A stretch of DNA of 64,000 nucleotides, from NCBI RefSeq assembly GCF_002727185.1, contig NZ_NIZW01000009.1, positions 62,001 to 126,000 of the forward strand, in the 5' to 3' direction. The notes under the pieces are model-generated. The model saw nothing but the letters and a program-made list of their open reading frames with translations. It did no database searches and had not been told where the DNA came from. This stretch comes from Rhodopirellula bahusiensis. Lineage in GTDB: Bacteria > Planctomycetota > Planctomycetia > Pirellulales > Pirellulaceae. The position numbers were made by a program, and so were the translations under genes. Positions 36,528-45,358 of the stretch are shown in pieces. Position 1 is the first letter of the stretch, and every line of letters starts with the position of its first letter.

Positions 36528-38248
36528 TCTGCATCCTCCAACGCAAACAGAGATGCTTGCTGGTCCAACACTTTGCGTGCCTTTCGTTTGTTCTTGGGTA
36601 AATCTTGGAGGACTTCTTCGAACTCATCCGGTTCAGGTTCGGGAGCATCGGGAAGTGCCTTGATTTCAAGGCTGTAGTCGTCCTTGCCCCATTCACACTT
36701 CGACATGACTGCGAGTGGAATCTTTTTGAGCGTCAGATTCGGGAAATCCTCCACCTTGCGAATGCGATAGGCACCGCAACAAATGAGCAGGGAACGGTTC
36801 GGGCCAACTTCATCGCTGAGCTTCACCAACTGCTCACGGGTCAGTGTTTGGGTGGTGACATAAATGAAGTCCGTTTCAGTCGAATGACCGTGTTGCCAGT
36901 AGAAGTCCGTGCTCGGGGCGTAAGTAAATCCCTCTAGCTTGCACATCGCCTCGGCAAGCATTTCGGGGTTGTACTTTTTGTTGATGATCCAATTGCCGAA
37001 TTCATCTTCTTCAAGGAGTGAAGGGCCGAGAGTGTAGTAGCGGAATCCGCCTCCGCCCTTCCACTGATTAGCTGAGGATACTCCACCTTGGTCATTTCCG
37101 TCGATGACTTCTCTCAGGCGTGGAATCAAGTGTGTATGACAGTGTTCACCTAGCTCCACCATTACCCATCTACGGCCCATCTTATGGGCAACAGCCCCAG
37201 TGGTTCCAGAACCAGCAAAGCTGTCCAAAACGCAATCGCCCGGATTCGTCGAGATATGAATGACCCTTTCTAAAAGCTTCTCAGGCTTGGGTGTTCCAAA
37301 TGCAACTTCCTTTGGAAGCAGCTTTTTTACTTCAGCCTTCGACGTTCGATTGCTCCCCACATCCTCGTGAAACCAAATTGTTTCGGGTGGTCGCTCTCGA
37401 CGATTTTCGGCATAAATTCGGTAGTACGGCGTCCATCCATTGCGCCCATCAACCCACTCGATGCGATCTGCTTCGTTCTTGACCTTCTCTTCACCCCAAC
37501 GCCACGCACCATCTGTTCCATCCTGCTTCTTCGGATAGATCATTGATCCATCTGGCGCCTCAATCCCGAAATAAAGATTCGGACGAGCCTTTCTTGTGTC
37601 ACCTTGGCCACCCATTGCCCGGAGTGGCTTCGTGTAATATCGGCGGTTCGAATCATCCGTTCGGTTGTAGTGCTCCGGGATATCGTCATCGTCCGCAGGA
37701 AAGCGATTGATAGTGGCTGTGTCTCGATTCTTTGCAAATACGAGAATCGTGTCGTGCCGAGACGAGAAGAAATCCGCATCCATCCGTGGGCTGTCTGATT
37801 TCTCCCATATCACAGAACTGATGAATTGATCTGGTCCAAAAATTTCATCACAAACACATTTGCACCTATGAACTTGATTGTCGTCAAGATGAATCCAAAT
37901 CAACCCGTCTTCCGAGAGAAGGCCCCGCAAAATGTGAAGTCTCTCCGCCATAAGCGTGAGCCATAAGGAATTCTCCAAGCAGTCGTCGTAATGCTCGAAT
38001 GCTTGTTGCGTGTTAAATGGAGGATCGATGTAAATGCACTTCACCTTTCCCGAAAACTCTTGCTCTAGCGCTTTCAACGCCAGCAGGTTGTCGCCGAATA
38101 TTAACCGATTGTCGAATAGGTCGCTGTCACCGACTCGGTGCGAAGCGTGATACGACCAGCCTGAGTCTTCAAGAAAAATGCGTGGCTCCAACTTGGGTCG
38201 GGTTTCTTTGCCGATCCACGTCAGTTCAAGTTTTTGTTTCCGTGCCAT
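36524..38248 (-). CDS. mod: Type III DNA methyltransferase, Mod subunit
   Basis: 574 residues from the ATG at 38248, which has cagga upstream; an in-frame start at 38287 would overlap the SNF2 gene. The catalytic motif is YIDPPFNT near 74 and the SAM motif LDSFAGSGTTG near 345, the order of beta-class N6-adenine methyltransferases. Between them is the target recognition region. The C-terminal part interacts with Res in the known family. Recognition sequence unknown. Stop overlaps the res start. Confidence 0.93.
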   Translation of the reverse strand: MARKQKLELTWIGKETRPKLEPRIFLEDSGWSYHASHRVGDSDLFDNRLIFGDNLLALKALEQEFSGKVKCIYIDPPFNTQQAFEHYDDCLENSLWLTLMAERLHILRGLLSEDGLIWIHLDDNQVHRCKCVCDEIFGPDQFISSVIWEKSDSPRMDADFFSSRHDTILVFAKNRDTATINRFPADDDDIPEHYNRTDDSNRRYYTKPLRAMGGQGDTRKARPNLYFGIEAPDGSMIYPKKQDGTDGAWRWGEEKVKNEADRIEWVDGRNGWTPYYRIYAENRRERPPETIWFHEDVGSNRTSKAEVKKLLPKEVAFGTPKPEKLLERVIHISTNPGDCVLDSFAGSGTTGAVAHKMGRRWVMVELGEHCHTHLIPRLREVIDGNDQGGVSSANQWKGGGGFRYYTLGPSLLEEDEFGNWIINKKYNPEMLAEAMCKLEGFTYAPSTDFYWQHGHSTETDFIYVTTQTLTREQLVKLSDEVGPNRSLLICCGAYRIRKVEDFPNLTLKKIPLAVMSKCEWGKDDYSLEIKALPDAPEPEPDEFEEVLQDLPKNKRKARKVLDQQASLFALEDAE

Positions 38249-38271
38249 TAAATTCCGTCCTGTCGGTGAAT

Positions 38272-41235
38272 TCAGTTCAATGCCCAACGAATCGTGAACA
38301 GATTTGAGACAGACTTCTGTTGGCCAAGCTGAACCTCGATCTGTCCGATCAGTTCGTCTCGGCGATTGTCGATCTCGTCCTGTGCTTCGTAAAGCCGTTT
38401 GCGTTTCTCTTTGCGATTCGATTCGAGTGATTTAATTTGTTTCTGTGCTTCCAGCTTCTCTGCCAACGAAGCCGCCAATGCGGCCACCTTGCGAGCTTCA
38501 CGGATCTCTTTGTCGAGTTCCTTGATTTCCCGTTCCAAGCCCTGCTTCAAGTCGTCCGACCAGTGATCAAGCTTCAGCACCTCTTCGTCGAAGTGCTTCA
38601 TGTTACGTTGTTCTACTTCCCTGACACGTTTGGTCATTTCCGTGTCACGACTGGCAGATAAATCAGGCAACGATCCTGCAACGGAATCCTCAACCGTAGC
38701 GGGAATCGACAATAGCTTGCCGCACACATCGGCATCCAGCACGGTCCCATCATCGGTCACGCCAGTTAGCAGCAGGAATTCTTCCACGTCGAGCGAGTTG
38801 ATCGTCAGCTTTGACAATTCCAACCAACCGGATTGACCAAGTAACGGCTCCAGAACACTCACGACCGATCCGTAAGCCGAATAGTTAAAGTTCAACGTGG
38901 CAGAATCCAACTTTCGCTGAATCGCACTTTCAATGATGGCGGTCGCCAACGGATGCCCTTGCCGATAGAAGGCGTCACCGTTTTCGTTCGCCTTCCTCCA
39001 GTCGAAGTGGTAGTAACCGGAATGGGCAACCTTGCCTTGATATTTGAACCGAGGTTCATTGGGATCAAAGGTGGCGTCCCCGTTCAGTTCGCTGCGAGTC
39101 AAATTCAGCAGCCATCGTTCTCGTTCTCCAAGACTCTCCAGTGTCTTGTCTCGATGAACTTTCAGACGTGCTGCCACTTCTTCATCGAAATTTTCCAGCA
39201 AAACTTGGCGAGTGTCGTCCATGCGAACTTGAATCTGAGCATCAAGATCTGATTGCAACTGATCAAACGCCGCCGCAATTTGAGCCGGGTTTCGGCATGT
39301 CTGGTAGACAGCGGCAATTCGTCGTTCGATATCGACACCCGATTCCAGTGCCCCCAAGACCTGATCACTTGCTCCGAACACACCATCGAAAAGCGTGAAC
39401 TTTTCACTGAGGATTTCGAAGACTCGCTCGTCTGCTTGATTGCGACGGTTCAGGAAGTTAACGACCACTACGTCATGCTTCTGGCCATAGCGGTGACAAC
39501 GACCAATGCGTTGTTCAATCCTCTGCGGATTCCACGGCAAATCAAAGTTGACGACCAATGAGCAGAATTGAAGGTTAACACCCTCAGCAGCAGCTTCCGT
39601 GGCAATCAGGATCGATGCCCGGTCCTTGAACTCTTCAACAATCGCCGCTTTGATGTCTACTGCCTTTGAGCCGCTGACACACTCCTGACCGGCGTGCCGT
39701 TTCAACCAGTCTTCGTAGACCTGCTTGGACAACGGGTCAGCGTTTGATCCGTTCATCAGGACAAGCTCGCCCTCGTAGCCTTTCTTTGACAGCAGATCGA
39801 AAAGATAGGTTTGGGTTCGGCGAGATTCTGTGAAGATGACTGCCTTGCGTTCGGCTCCCAGTTCAGCGGCCCGGCGAAGGGCAATTTCCAGCGCCGGTAT
39901 CAACGCTTCGCCCTTTGCATTGATCGTGATTCGACTTGCCAGTTTCGAGAAGCCAAGCAGTTCTTGAAGCTCTTCTTCAAGTAGCTTGGGGTCGATGTAA
40001 TCTTGCTCAGTGTTTGCTGGCGTCTTTTGAGGTTGAGTCGTTGTAACAGGCTCGGCTGATGTTACCTGCTCGGCAACACCATCGGTTTCCTCATCTGGTT
40101 CCCACTCGTCTTGGAGTTCGCAAATCGACTCGAAATCGGATTCGTCGATCAGCAGTGAATCGTCGTCGGCGTAATTCTCCTCGACTGCTTCAATCACGAG
40201 AGCAGTTTGATTCTGTTGTTTCGGCAGGTCTTTCTGCATTGCACGAAGTCGGCCAACCAACCCCTGCAATGTACCGGCGATGGCGAATGTCGATGAAGCC
40301 AGTAGCTTCCTCAAAACCAACGTGATGAGATGGCGTTGGCTGGCAGGAAGGGAGACGAGGTTTTCTCGCTGGAGAAAGGCCGAAACGCTCTCGTATAGCT
40401 GATGTTCGTCGTCACTCGGCGTGAAGTCTTGAGTAATGGGAATGCGTTTCGTGTAGGAAACGTATTCGACCACTTGCTTTCTGAGAGTCCGAATGCAGAC
40501 CGGATTCAGTCGATTACGCAACTGGCTGTTGCGCTCGGCTTCACTTCCGGTACGAACAAATTGATCACGGAAGGATGCCGCATCTCCGAAGACATGTTCA
40601 TCGATGATACTGACGAGCCCATAAAGTTCCATCAACGAGTTTTGGAGCGGGGTGGCCGTCAGGAGGAGCTTGTGTGCCGGTCCAATGGAGTCGGCAATGC
40701 GGCGAGCCATCTTGCTTTGCGGTTTGAAAACATTTCGCAAGCGATGAGCTTCATCAATCACAACCAAGTCCCATGGCACTCCCTGAACACTGGGGGCCTT
40801 GGCTGAAATGAAGTGGTAGGAACAAATGACGATTTTGTCGTCTTGCATGAAGGGGTTTGTTTCGCCCTGCTTCCGCAAGCGATTAAACATGGCACCGTCC
40901 AAAACGAGCGACGGGAGGTAGAACTTTTCGTCAAGTTCCTGTTGCCATTGTTTTCGAAGCGTAGCGGGAACGATCAGCAGGATACGCCGTTTTCGCTCGG
41001 CCCATCGTTGGGAAAGGACGATTCCCGCCTCGATGGTTTTCCCTAGACCTACCTCATCGGCAAGGATGGCTCCCTTGGATAGCGGTGAGCGCAGCGCAAA
41101 CAGGGCCGCATCGATTTGATGCGGATTGAGGTCAACCCGAGCGTTCGAGATCGAACGGGTCAGGTTCTCAATGGTCCCACCGGCTCCCTTGAGGGTCAGC
41201 AGGTGCGCCCAATATTGGCTGTGGTACGGTGTCAT
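38272..41235 (-). CDS. SNF2-family helicase (RapA/DrmD-like)
   Basis: 987 residues. ADEVGLGKTIEAG at 59-71, VVIDEAHRLRN near 160, LLLTATPLQNS near 195, then the second RecA domain with ATEAAAEGVNLQFC and WNPQRIEQRIGRCHRYGQKH near 590-620. A coiled-coil C-terminal stretch rich in Lys and Glu follows near 900-960. Such helicases accompany class 1 DISARM (DrmD) and Mod/Res sets. It is the first gene of the ten-gene operon and ends 23 bases before mod. It presumably remodels or tracks along incoming DNA. Confidence 0.88.
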   Translation of the reverse strand: MTPYHSQYWAHLLTLKGAGGTIENLTRSISNARVDLNPHQIDAALFALRSPLSKGAILADEVGLGKTIEAGIVLSQRWAERKRRILLIVPATLRKQWQQELDEKFYLPSLVLDGAMFNRLRKQGETNPFMQDDKIVICSYHFISAKAPSVQGVPWDLVVIDEAHRLRNVFKPQSKMARRIADSIGPAHKLLLTATPLQNSLMELYGLVSIIDEHVFGDAASFRDQFVRTGSEAERNSQLRNRLNPVCIRTLRKQVVEYVSYTKRIPITQDFTPSDDEHQLYESVSAFLQRENLVSLPASQRHLITLVLRKLLASSTFAIAGTLQGLVGRLRAMQKDLPKQQNQTALVIEAVEENYADDDSLLIDESDFESICELQDEWEPDEETDGVAEQVTSAEPVTTTQPQKTPANTEQDYIDPKLLEEELQELLGFSKLASRITINAKGEALIPALEIALRRAAELGAERKAVIFTESRRTQTYLFDLLSKKGYEGELVLMNGSNADPLSKQVYEDWLKRHAGQECVSGSKAVDIKAAIVEEFKDRASILIATEAAAEGVNLQFCSLVVNFDLPWNPQRIEQRIGRCHRYGQKHDVVVVNFLNRRNQADERVFEILSEKFTLFDGVFGASDQVLGALESGVDIERRIAAVYQTCRNPAQIAAAFDQLQSDLDAQIQVRMDDTRQVLLENFDEEVAARLKVHRDKTLESLGERERWLLNLTRSELNGDATFDPNEPRFKYQGKVAHSGYYHFDWRKANENGDAFYRQGHPLATAIIESAIQRKLDSATLNFNYSAYGSVVSVLEPLLGQSGWLELSKLTINSLDVEEFLLLTGVTDDGTVLDADVCGKLLSIPATVEDSVAGSLPDLSASRDTEMTKRVREVEQRNMKHFDEEVLKLDHWSDDLKQGLEREIKELDKEIREARKVAALAASLAEKLEAQKQIKSLESNRKEKRKRLYEAQDEIDNRRDELIGQIEVQLGQQKSVSNLFTIRWALN

Positions 41236-41278
41236 CGGGACGGTGCTATTTTCTCCGGACTCTCTAGTTCACGACGAG

Positions 41279-41307
41279 TTGACTGAAAAGTACCGGTAGC
41301 ATACGAT
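41279..41307 (+). promoter_or_regulatory. Sigma70-like promoter of the XRE gene
   Basis: TTGACT (41279-41284), 17-base spacer, TACGAT (41302-41307). It points right, toward the XRE regulator and the dual helicase, and lies in the 127-base divergent region shared with the ten-gene operon. Confidence 0.6.
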
Positions 41308-41362
41308 GTCGGTGCGTTGCAAGCAATCAGGGGGGCAGGCTTCCCAGCAGGAGAAGAACACA

Positions 41363-41707
41363 GTGACGATGCAATTTGGCGAACGTGTCCGCACGCTTCG
41401 TGAGGCTCGGCAGTTCACCCAGCGTGTTCTCGCTGAACGAGTGGGCGTCAGCGTGTCGTACATCAGCAAAGTTGAGAACGAGCGGTTGCACTTCGGCGAC
41501 TACCCGTCCGAAAAGTTCATCCATAAGTTGGCAGCCGAGCTTGAGGCCGACGAGGATGAACTGCTATTGCTGGCGGATAAAGTGCCTTCGGCAATACGCA
41601 AACGAATTCGAGAACGACCCGAAGCTTTCCGAGCCTTCGCTGATCTCGATAATAAATCCATGGATGACCTACTGTCGAAATCTGGAGCGACAAAACGCAA
41701 ACGGTAG
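41363..41707 (+). CDS. XRE family transcriptional regulator
   Basis: 114 residues if started at the GTG at 41363, nine bases after aggag; ATG at 41369 is the alternative. FGERVRTLREARQFTQRVLA, RVGVSVSYISKVENER and LAAELEADEDELLLLADK form a complete lambda-repressor-type HTH domain, followed by a short basic tail. Its position between two divergent defence transcripts suggests that it controls one or both. The dual helicase starts 10 bases (ATG) after its stop. Confidence 0.9.
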   Translation: MTMQFGERVRTLREARQFTQRVLAERVGVSVSYISKVENERLHFGDYPSEKFIHKLAAELEADEDELLLLADKVPSAIRKRIRERPEAFRAFADLDNKSMDDLLSKSGATKRKR

Positions 41708-41716
41708 GTTGTGGCC

Positions 41717-44700
41717 ATGTCCGACGATGATTACGAACTTGATGACGACCCGCTCGAAGATACCTTCGAATTGGCCCGATTTCCGATTCGACTTAATCTG
41801 CCTGATGCCGATGAGGCTCTCTTCGACGATGCCAAGGAAGCTGTTCGTCGTGAGTACCGTGATTCCGTCAAATGGAAACGGTTACGCTGCCGGTCAGTGA
41901 AGTTGCTTTCGGAATCCGAAACCGGCACCGTCTTTATCTTGGAGGTCGGTCACGCCGTAGAGTTCGATTGGACGTGGGAAGGTGCGGTTGCGTTTCGGCC
42001 TCTGCTGCTGAAGGAGTTTGCGGACGATCAGAAGACATTTTTTGAAGAGAAAAGTGACGATCTCGAAATCGAAGATTCGATTCTTTGGTCGGGAGAGATT
42101 CTGGAAGTTGATGAAGCCGCAGGCCGGATCTTTGTTTGTGTCTCCAACCCGGAGCATCCACCAACAACGGGCTCCTTCTACGTTAGACCCTTCGAGTTTC
42201 TTGCTTTCCTGAATGCCGTCTTTCACGAGCCATCGTTCGATCAGATTCAGGAGATGTTGCCAAGTCGTCTCGCCGCTGCGGAAGGCGGAATTCACCCGGA
42301 TGTTAATTCTTATCGAGATGTCGGACTTCCCAAGCTGAAGCCGTGGTGGGGCAAGTCATGGAGCATTCTTTGGGGACCACCGGGGACCGGCAAGACTTAC
42401 ACGACTGGTCATCAAGTTGCCAATGTCCTGACTGATCCGAGTGAGCGAATCCTTGTTGTTTCAACGACTAATCGAGCAACCGACGCTGCGGCCATTGCCA
42501 TCGGTCGTGCAGCGAAAGATGTGGCCCCCGGTGAACTTGCCAGCGGTTCCCTGCTGCGGATTGGCAAAGGAGCGTCATTGCAGAAGTTTGAATCCGAAGA
42601 CCTGACAGCAATGTTGAAAGGGACGGAGACAGAGTTTCTTGCTCAGATCGAAGAACTTTCGGTTGAATTGGCTCGGTCAACAAGCTCTGAAGAAAAGGCA
42701 ATGATCCGCAAGCAGATCAAAGAGCTTAGAGAGAAAATGCGTGACGCTGCCCAACGCAATTTTCTGGACAAGGATGTTCGGGCAGTGGTCAGCACCGCAT
42801 TCCGAGCGACCACTTTCCTCAAGTGCGAGGATGTCAAGGACAACATCGAATATGGTCATGCTCCGTTTACCACGGTGTTCATTGACGAAGCGGGTTTGAT
42901 TTCACGAGCCGCAATTGCTGCCTTGTCGCTGCTCGCTAGTCGTAGAGTTGTATTGGTAGGTGACTCGAAACAATTAGCACCGATCAGCCGGATCAGCCGC
43001 ATTCTGCCCACCAGCCAGATGACGTGGCTGGCAAATAGCGGCCTAAGTCATTTAGAGACGATCACAACAGATGAAGTCGGCGTCCATGTGCTGCAAGAAC
43101 AACGGCGAATGCACAGCGATGTCTGCAATGTCGTTTCCACCTACCAGTACGACGGTTTTCTCATCACGGCACCGGAGGTCAACGACCGCCCATTTCGTTT
43201 GCCGGATGTTCTTAATGAACAACCAAGAACCATCTGGTATGTCTTGGATGACGACGGAGAGGAACTGCCAACAATTCGTGCTGAACGTGGGCCGGGGAAT
43301 CGAAGCTGGATAAGGATGGCTACGTCGAAGATTTTGAAACGTCTCTTCTCTGATCCAACGCTGCGAGAATCGAATGGCTTGTTCATTTCGCCGTTCAAAG
43401 CTCAAGCTAAAGATATCGCCTCCTTCTTTGCGACCAACGAGTTGCATTCTTGGTCAGCATCCACGGTTCATAGCCAACAGGGATCGGAAGCGGATGTCAT
43501 CATTTTTGACACGGTGAATGCTGGCAGCTATAGCTGGCCGTATGACGAGTGGAAACGACTGGTCAACGTGGCACTCAGTCGATCTCGTGAAGCCATTATC
43601 GTCTTGTCTAGTCGAGCGGAGATGGACGAGCCTTACCTGCGACCGCTGCTGCGTCATCTTTCGCCTCGGGTCTTGCGGAAACGAGGAACAAAGCTGATTT
43701 GGGAAGAGGTGCCAGTAAAGACACAGTATGTTCCACCGAATGGATCTGTCGTAAAGGAAACCAATTCTGTCGGCTACCAGATTTCAAAACGCAAAGAACT
43801 GCGGCCTGTACTGTCCCACGAGCAACAACGACTTTGCGGTCTGGAACTTGACGGAAAACCGAGGCTTGTGCGAGGCGTGGCAGGCAGCGGCAAGACCGTT
43901 GTGTTGGCCAATTGGCTGATGCAGACCGTAAAGCTTCTTGGAGATCAACCAAATATTCGCATCTGGGCAGTGTTTGCGAATCGCTCTTTACAATCACTGA
44001 TTGGTGACTCGATTGAATCCGCATGGGAAAGCGAGACTGGCGGCAAACCCTTCCCATGGGATCGAGTTTCTTTGCGTCATATCCGGGAGATTCTGGATGT
44101 CCTGCTGCCAGAGGCTCGACTGTCCGCAGAGAGTTTCAAATTCGATTACGACGCTGCCGCCGCTGCATTTCTGGACCGAAAGTCGGTCGAAGACATCGAG
44201 CCACGGTGTGACGCTCTGTTCATTGACGAAGCACAAGACATGGGGCCAAACACGCTAAAGCTGCTGACCTCAATCGTTCGTCAATCTGACAATGATGACG
44301 AAAACAGTCGGTCGGTTAACATTTTCTACGACAACGCTCAGAACATTTACGGACGAGGAACACCCACATGGTCCGATCTCGGCTTGGACATGCGTGGACG
44401 CTCGACCGTGATGAAAGAGAGTTTCCGCAGCACCAAGCCAATCACTGAGTTTGCTCTCAATGTTCTTTATCGACTGCAACCACCGGAGAACAATTCAGAC
44501 CACAAGGAACTTGTTACCCGAGGATTGATCGAACGCACCGAGCGAAATGGGAGCGAATGGTGGACGGTCAGATTCAATCAGATTGATGGTCCAAAACCAT
44601 CTTTCCGCCAGTACATGAATCTGGAGCAAGAGTTCGAGGCGATTGGTGAATACATCCGGGAGTTGATTCAGGAAGAGGGGGTTCAGCCCTCCGACATTTG

Positions 44701-45358
44701 CCTGCTCTACAACGGATCAAACATTCCATTTCACCTCAACAAACACGTTGTTCCCGTTCTCGATGAACTTGGCGTTGAGTTGTCGGTACAAACCAACAAG
44801 CCGTATGCACGCAGCAGTAACATGCTGCTGGCGACCACTTCACACTCGTTCAAAGGGTATGACTCCGAAGTCATCATTATTCCCGGTGTGGATCAGTACA
44901 GAGCCAACGAGCGAGGAATTCTCGCCAACAATTTGTATGTCGCCATGACTCGGGCAAGATCGATTCTGACGCTCTTCTCGCAGAAAATGGGCAACCGAGA
45001 CGCAAAGCAGCTTTACGCCGTAATCGAAGACTGTCTGGACAACATTCACGAGCGTCCACAAATCGACTCTGAGATCAGCCCTCAAGATGATCTCGTTGAC
45101 ATCCTAGATATCATCGGCGGCGAACATCGCAAGTGGTTGGTCAGTTTGTGGAGTGGGCATCGTGTGTCGCAAGAACCATTGCTTACCAAGGGCGGCGAAG
45201 TGATTGCGGAACCGTTGTTCTGGTTCAAGGCTGACGGCAAGGCGTATGCTTGCTTCGGCCTTGAAACACCGAGGCAGAGGGTTGTCCAAAAACTTGAGGA
45301 CTTTGGTGTATCGCTTTTGGAAGTCGGTCAGGACATTCCGGGAGCAGCCAAAGTATGA
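41717..45358 (+). CDS. Tandem superfamily 1 helicase protein (UPF1-like plus UvrD-like)
   Basis: 1,213 residues from the ATG at 41717 (GTG at 41711 also in frame). After about 200 residues of unknown fold comes a first helicase: LWGPPGTGKTYTTG near 220, VFIDEAGLI near 388, LVGDSKQLAPI, STVHSQQGSEADVIIF near 590 and NVALSRSREA, the UPF1/AAA_12 type. A second helicase follows: GVAGSGKTVVLA near 720, LFIDEAQDMG near 836, TTSHSFKGYDSEVII near 1,040 and NLYVAMTRARSIL, the UvrD type. Both seem intact. The next start overlaps its stop. Confidence 0.9.
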   Translation: MSDDDYELDDDPLEDTFELARFPIRLNLPDADEALFDDAKEAVRREYRDSVKWKRLRCRSVKLLSESETGTVFILEVGHAVEFDWTWEGAVAFRPLLLKEFADDQKTFFEEKSDDLEIEDSILWSGEILEVDEAAGRIFVCVSNPEHPPTTGSFYVRPFEFLAFLNAVFHEPSFDQIQEMLPSRLAAAEGGIHPDVNSYRDVGLPKLKPWWGKSWSILWGPPGTGKTYTTGHQVANVLTDPSERILVVSTTNRATDAAAIAIGRAAKDVAPGELASGSLLRIGKGASLQKFESEDLTAMLKGTETEFLAQIEELSVELARSTSSEEKAMIRKQIKELREKMRDAAQRNFLDKDVRAVVSTAFRATTFLKCEDVKDNIEYGHAPFTTVFIDEAGLISRAAIAALSLLASRRVVLVGDSKQLAPISRISRILPTSQMTWLANSGLSHLETITTDEVGVHVLQEQRRMHSDVCNVVSTYQYDGFLITAPEVNDRPFRLPDVLNEQPRTIWYVLDDDGEELPTIRAERGPGNRSWIRMATSKILKRLFSDPTLRESNGLFISPFKAQAKDIASFFATNELHSWSASTVHSQQGSEADVIIFDTVNAGSYSWPYDEWKRLVNVALSRSREAIIVLSSRAEMDEPYLRPLLRHLSPRVLRKRGTKLIWEEVPVKTQYVPPNGSVVKETNSVGYQISKRKELRPVLSHEQQRLCGLELDGKPRLVRGVAGSGKTVVLANWLMQTVKLLGDQPNIRIWAVFANRSLQSLIGDSIESAWESETGGKPFPWDRVSLRHIREILDVLLPEARLSAESFKFDYDAAAAAFLDRKSVEDIEPRCDALFIDEAQDMGPNTLKLLTSIVRQSDNDDENSRSVNIFYDNAQNIYGRGTPTWSDLGLDMRGRSTVMKESFRSTKPITEFALNVLYRLQPPENNSDHKELVTRGLIERTERNGSEWWTVRFNQIDGPKPSFRQYMNLEQEFEAIGEYIRELIQEEGVQPSDICLLYNGSNIPFHLNKHVVPVLDELGVELSVQTNKPYARSSNMLLATTSHSFKGYDSEVIIIPGVDQYRANERGILANNLYVAMTRARSILTLFSQKMGNRDAKQLYAVIEDCLDNIHERPQIDSEISPQDDLVDILDIIGGEHRKWLVSLWSGHRVSQEPLLTKGGEVIAEPLFWFKADGKAYACFGLETPRQRVVQKLEDFGVSLLEVGQDIPGAAKV

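Noticed and set aside
22968-41235. Canonical DISARM system
   Set aside because: No DrmB (DUF1998) protein, the PLD protein is far too long, and the methylase is a type III Mod; only the SNF2 helicase resembles DrmD.
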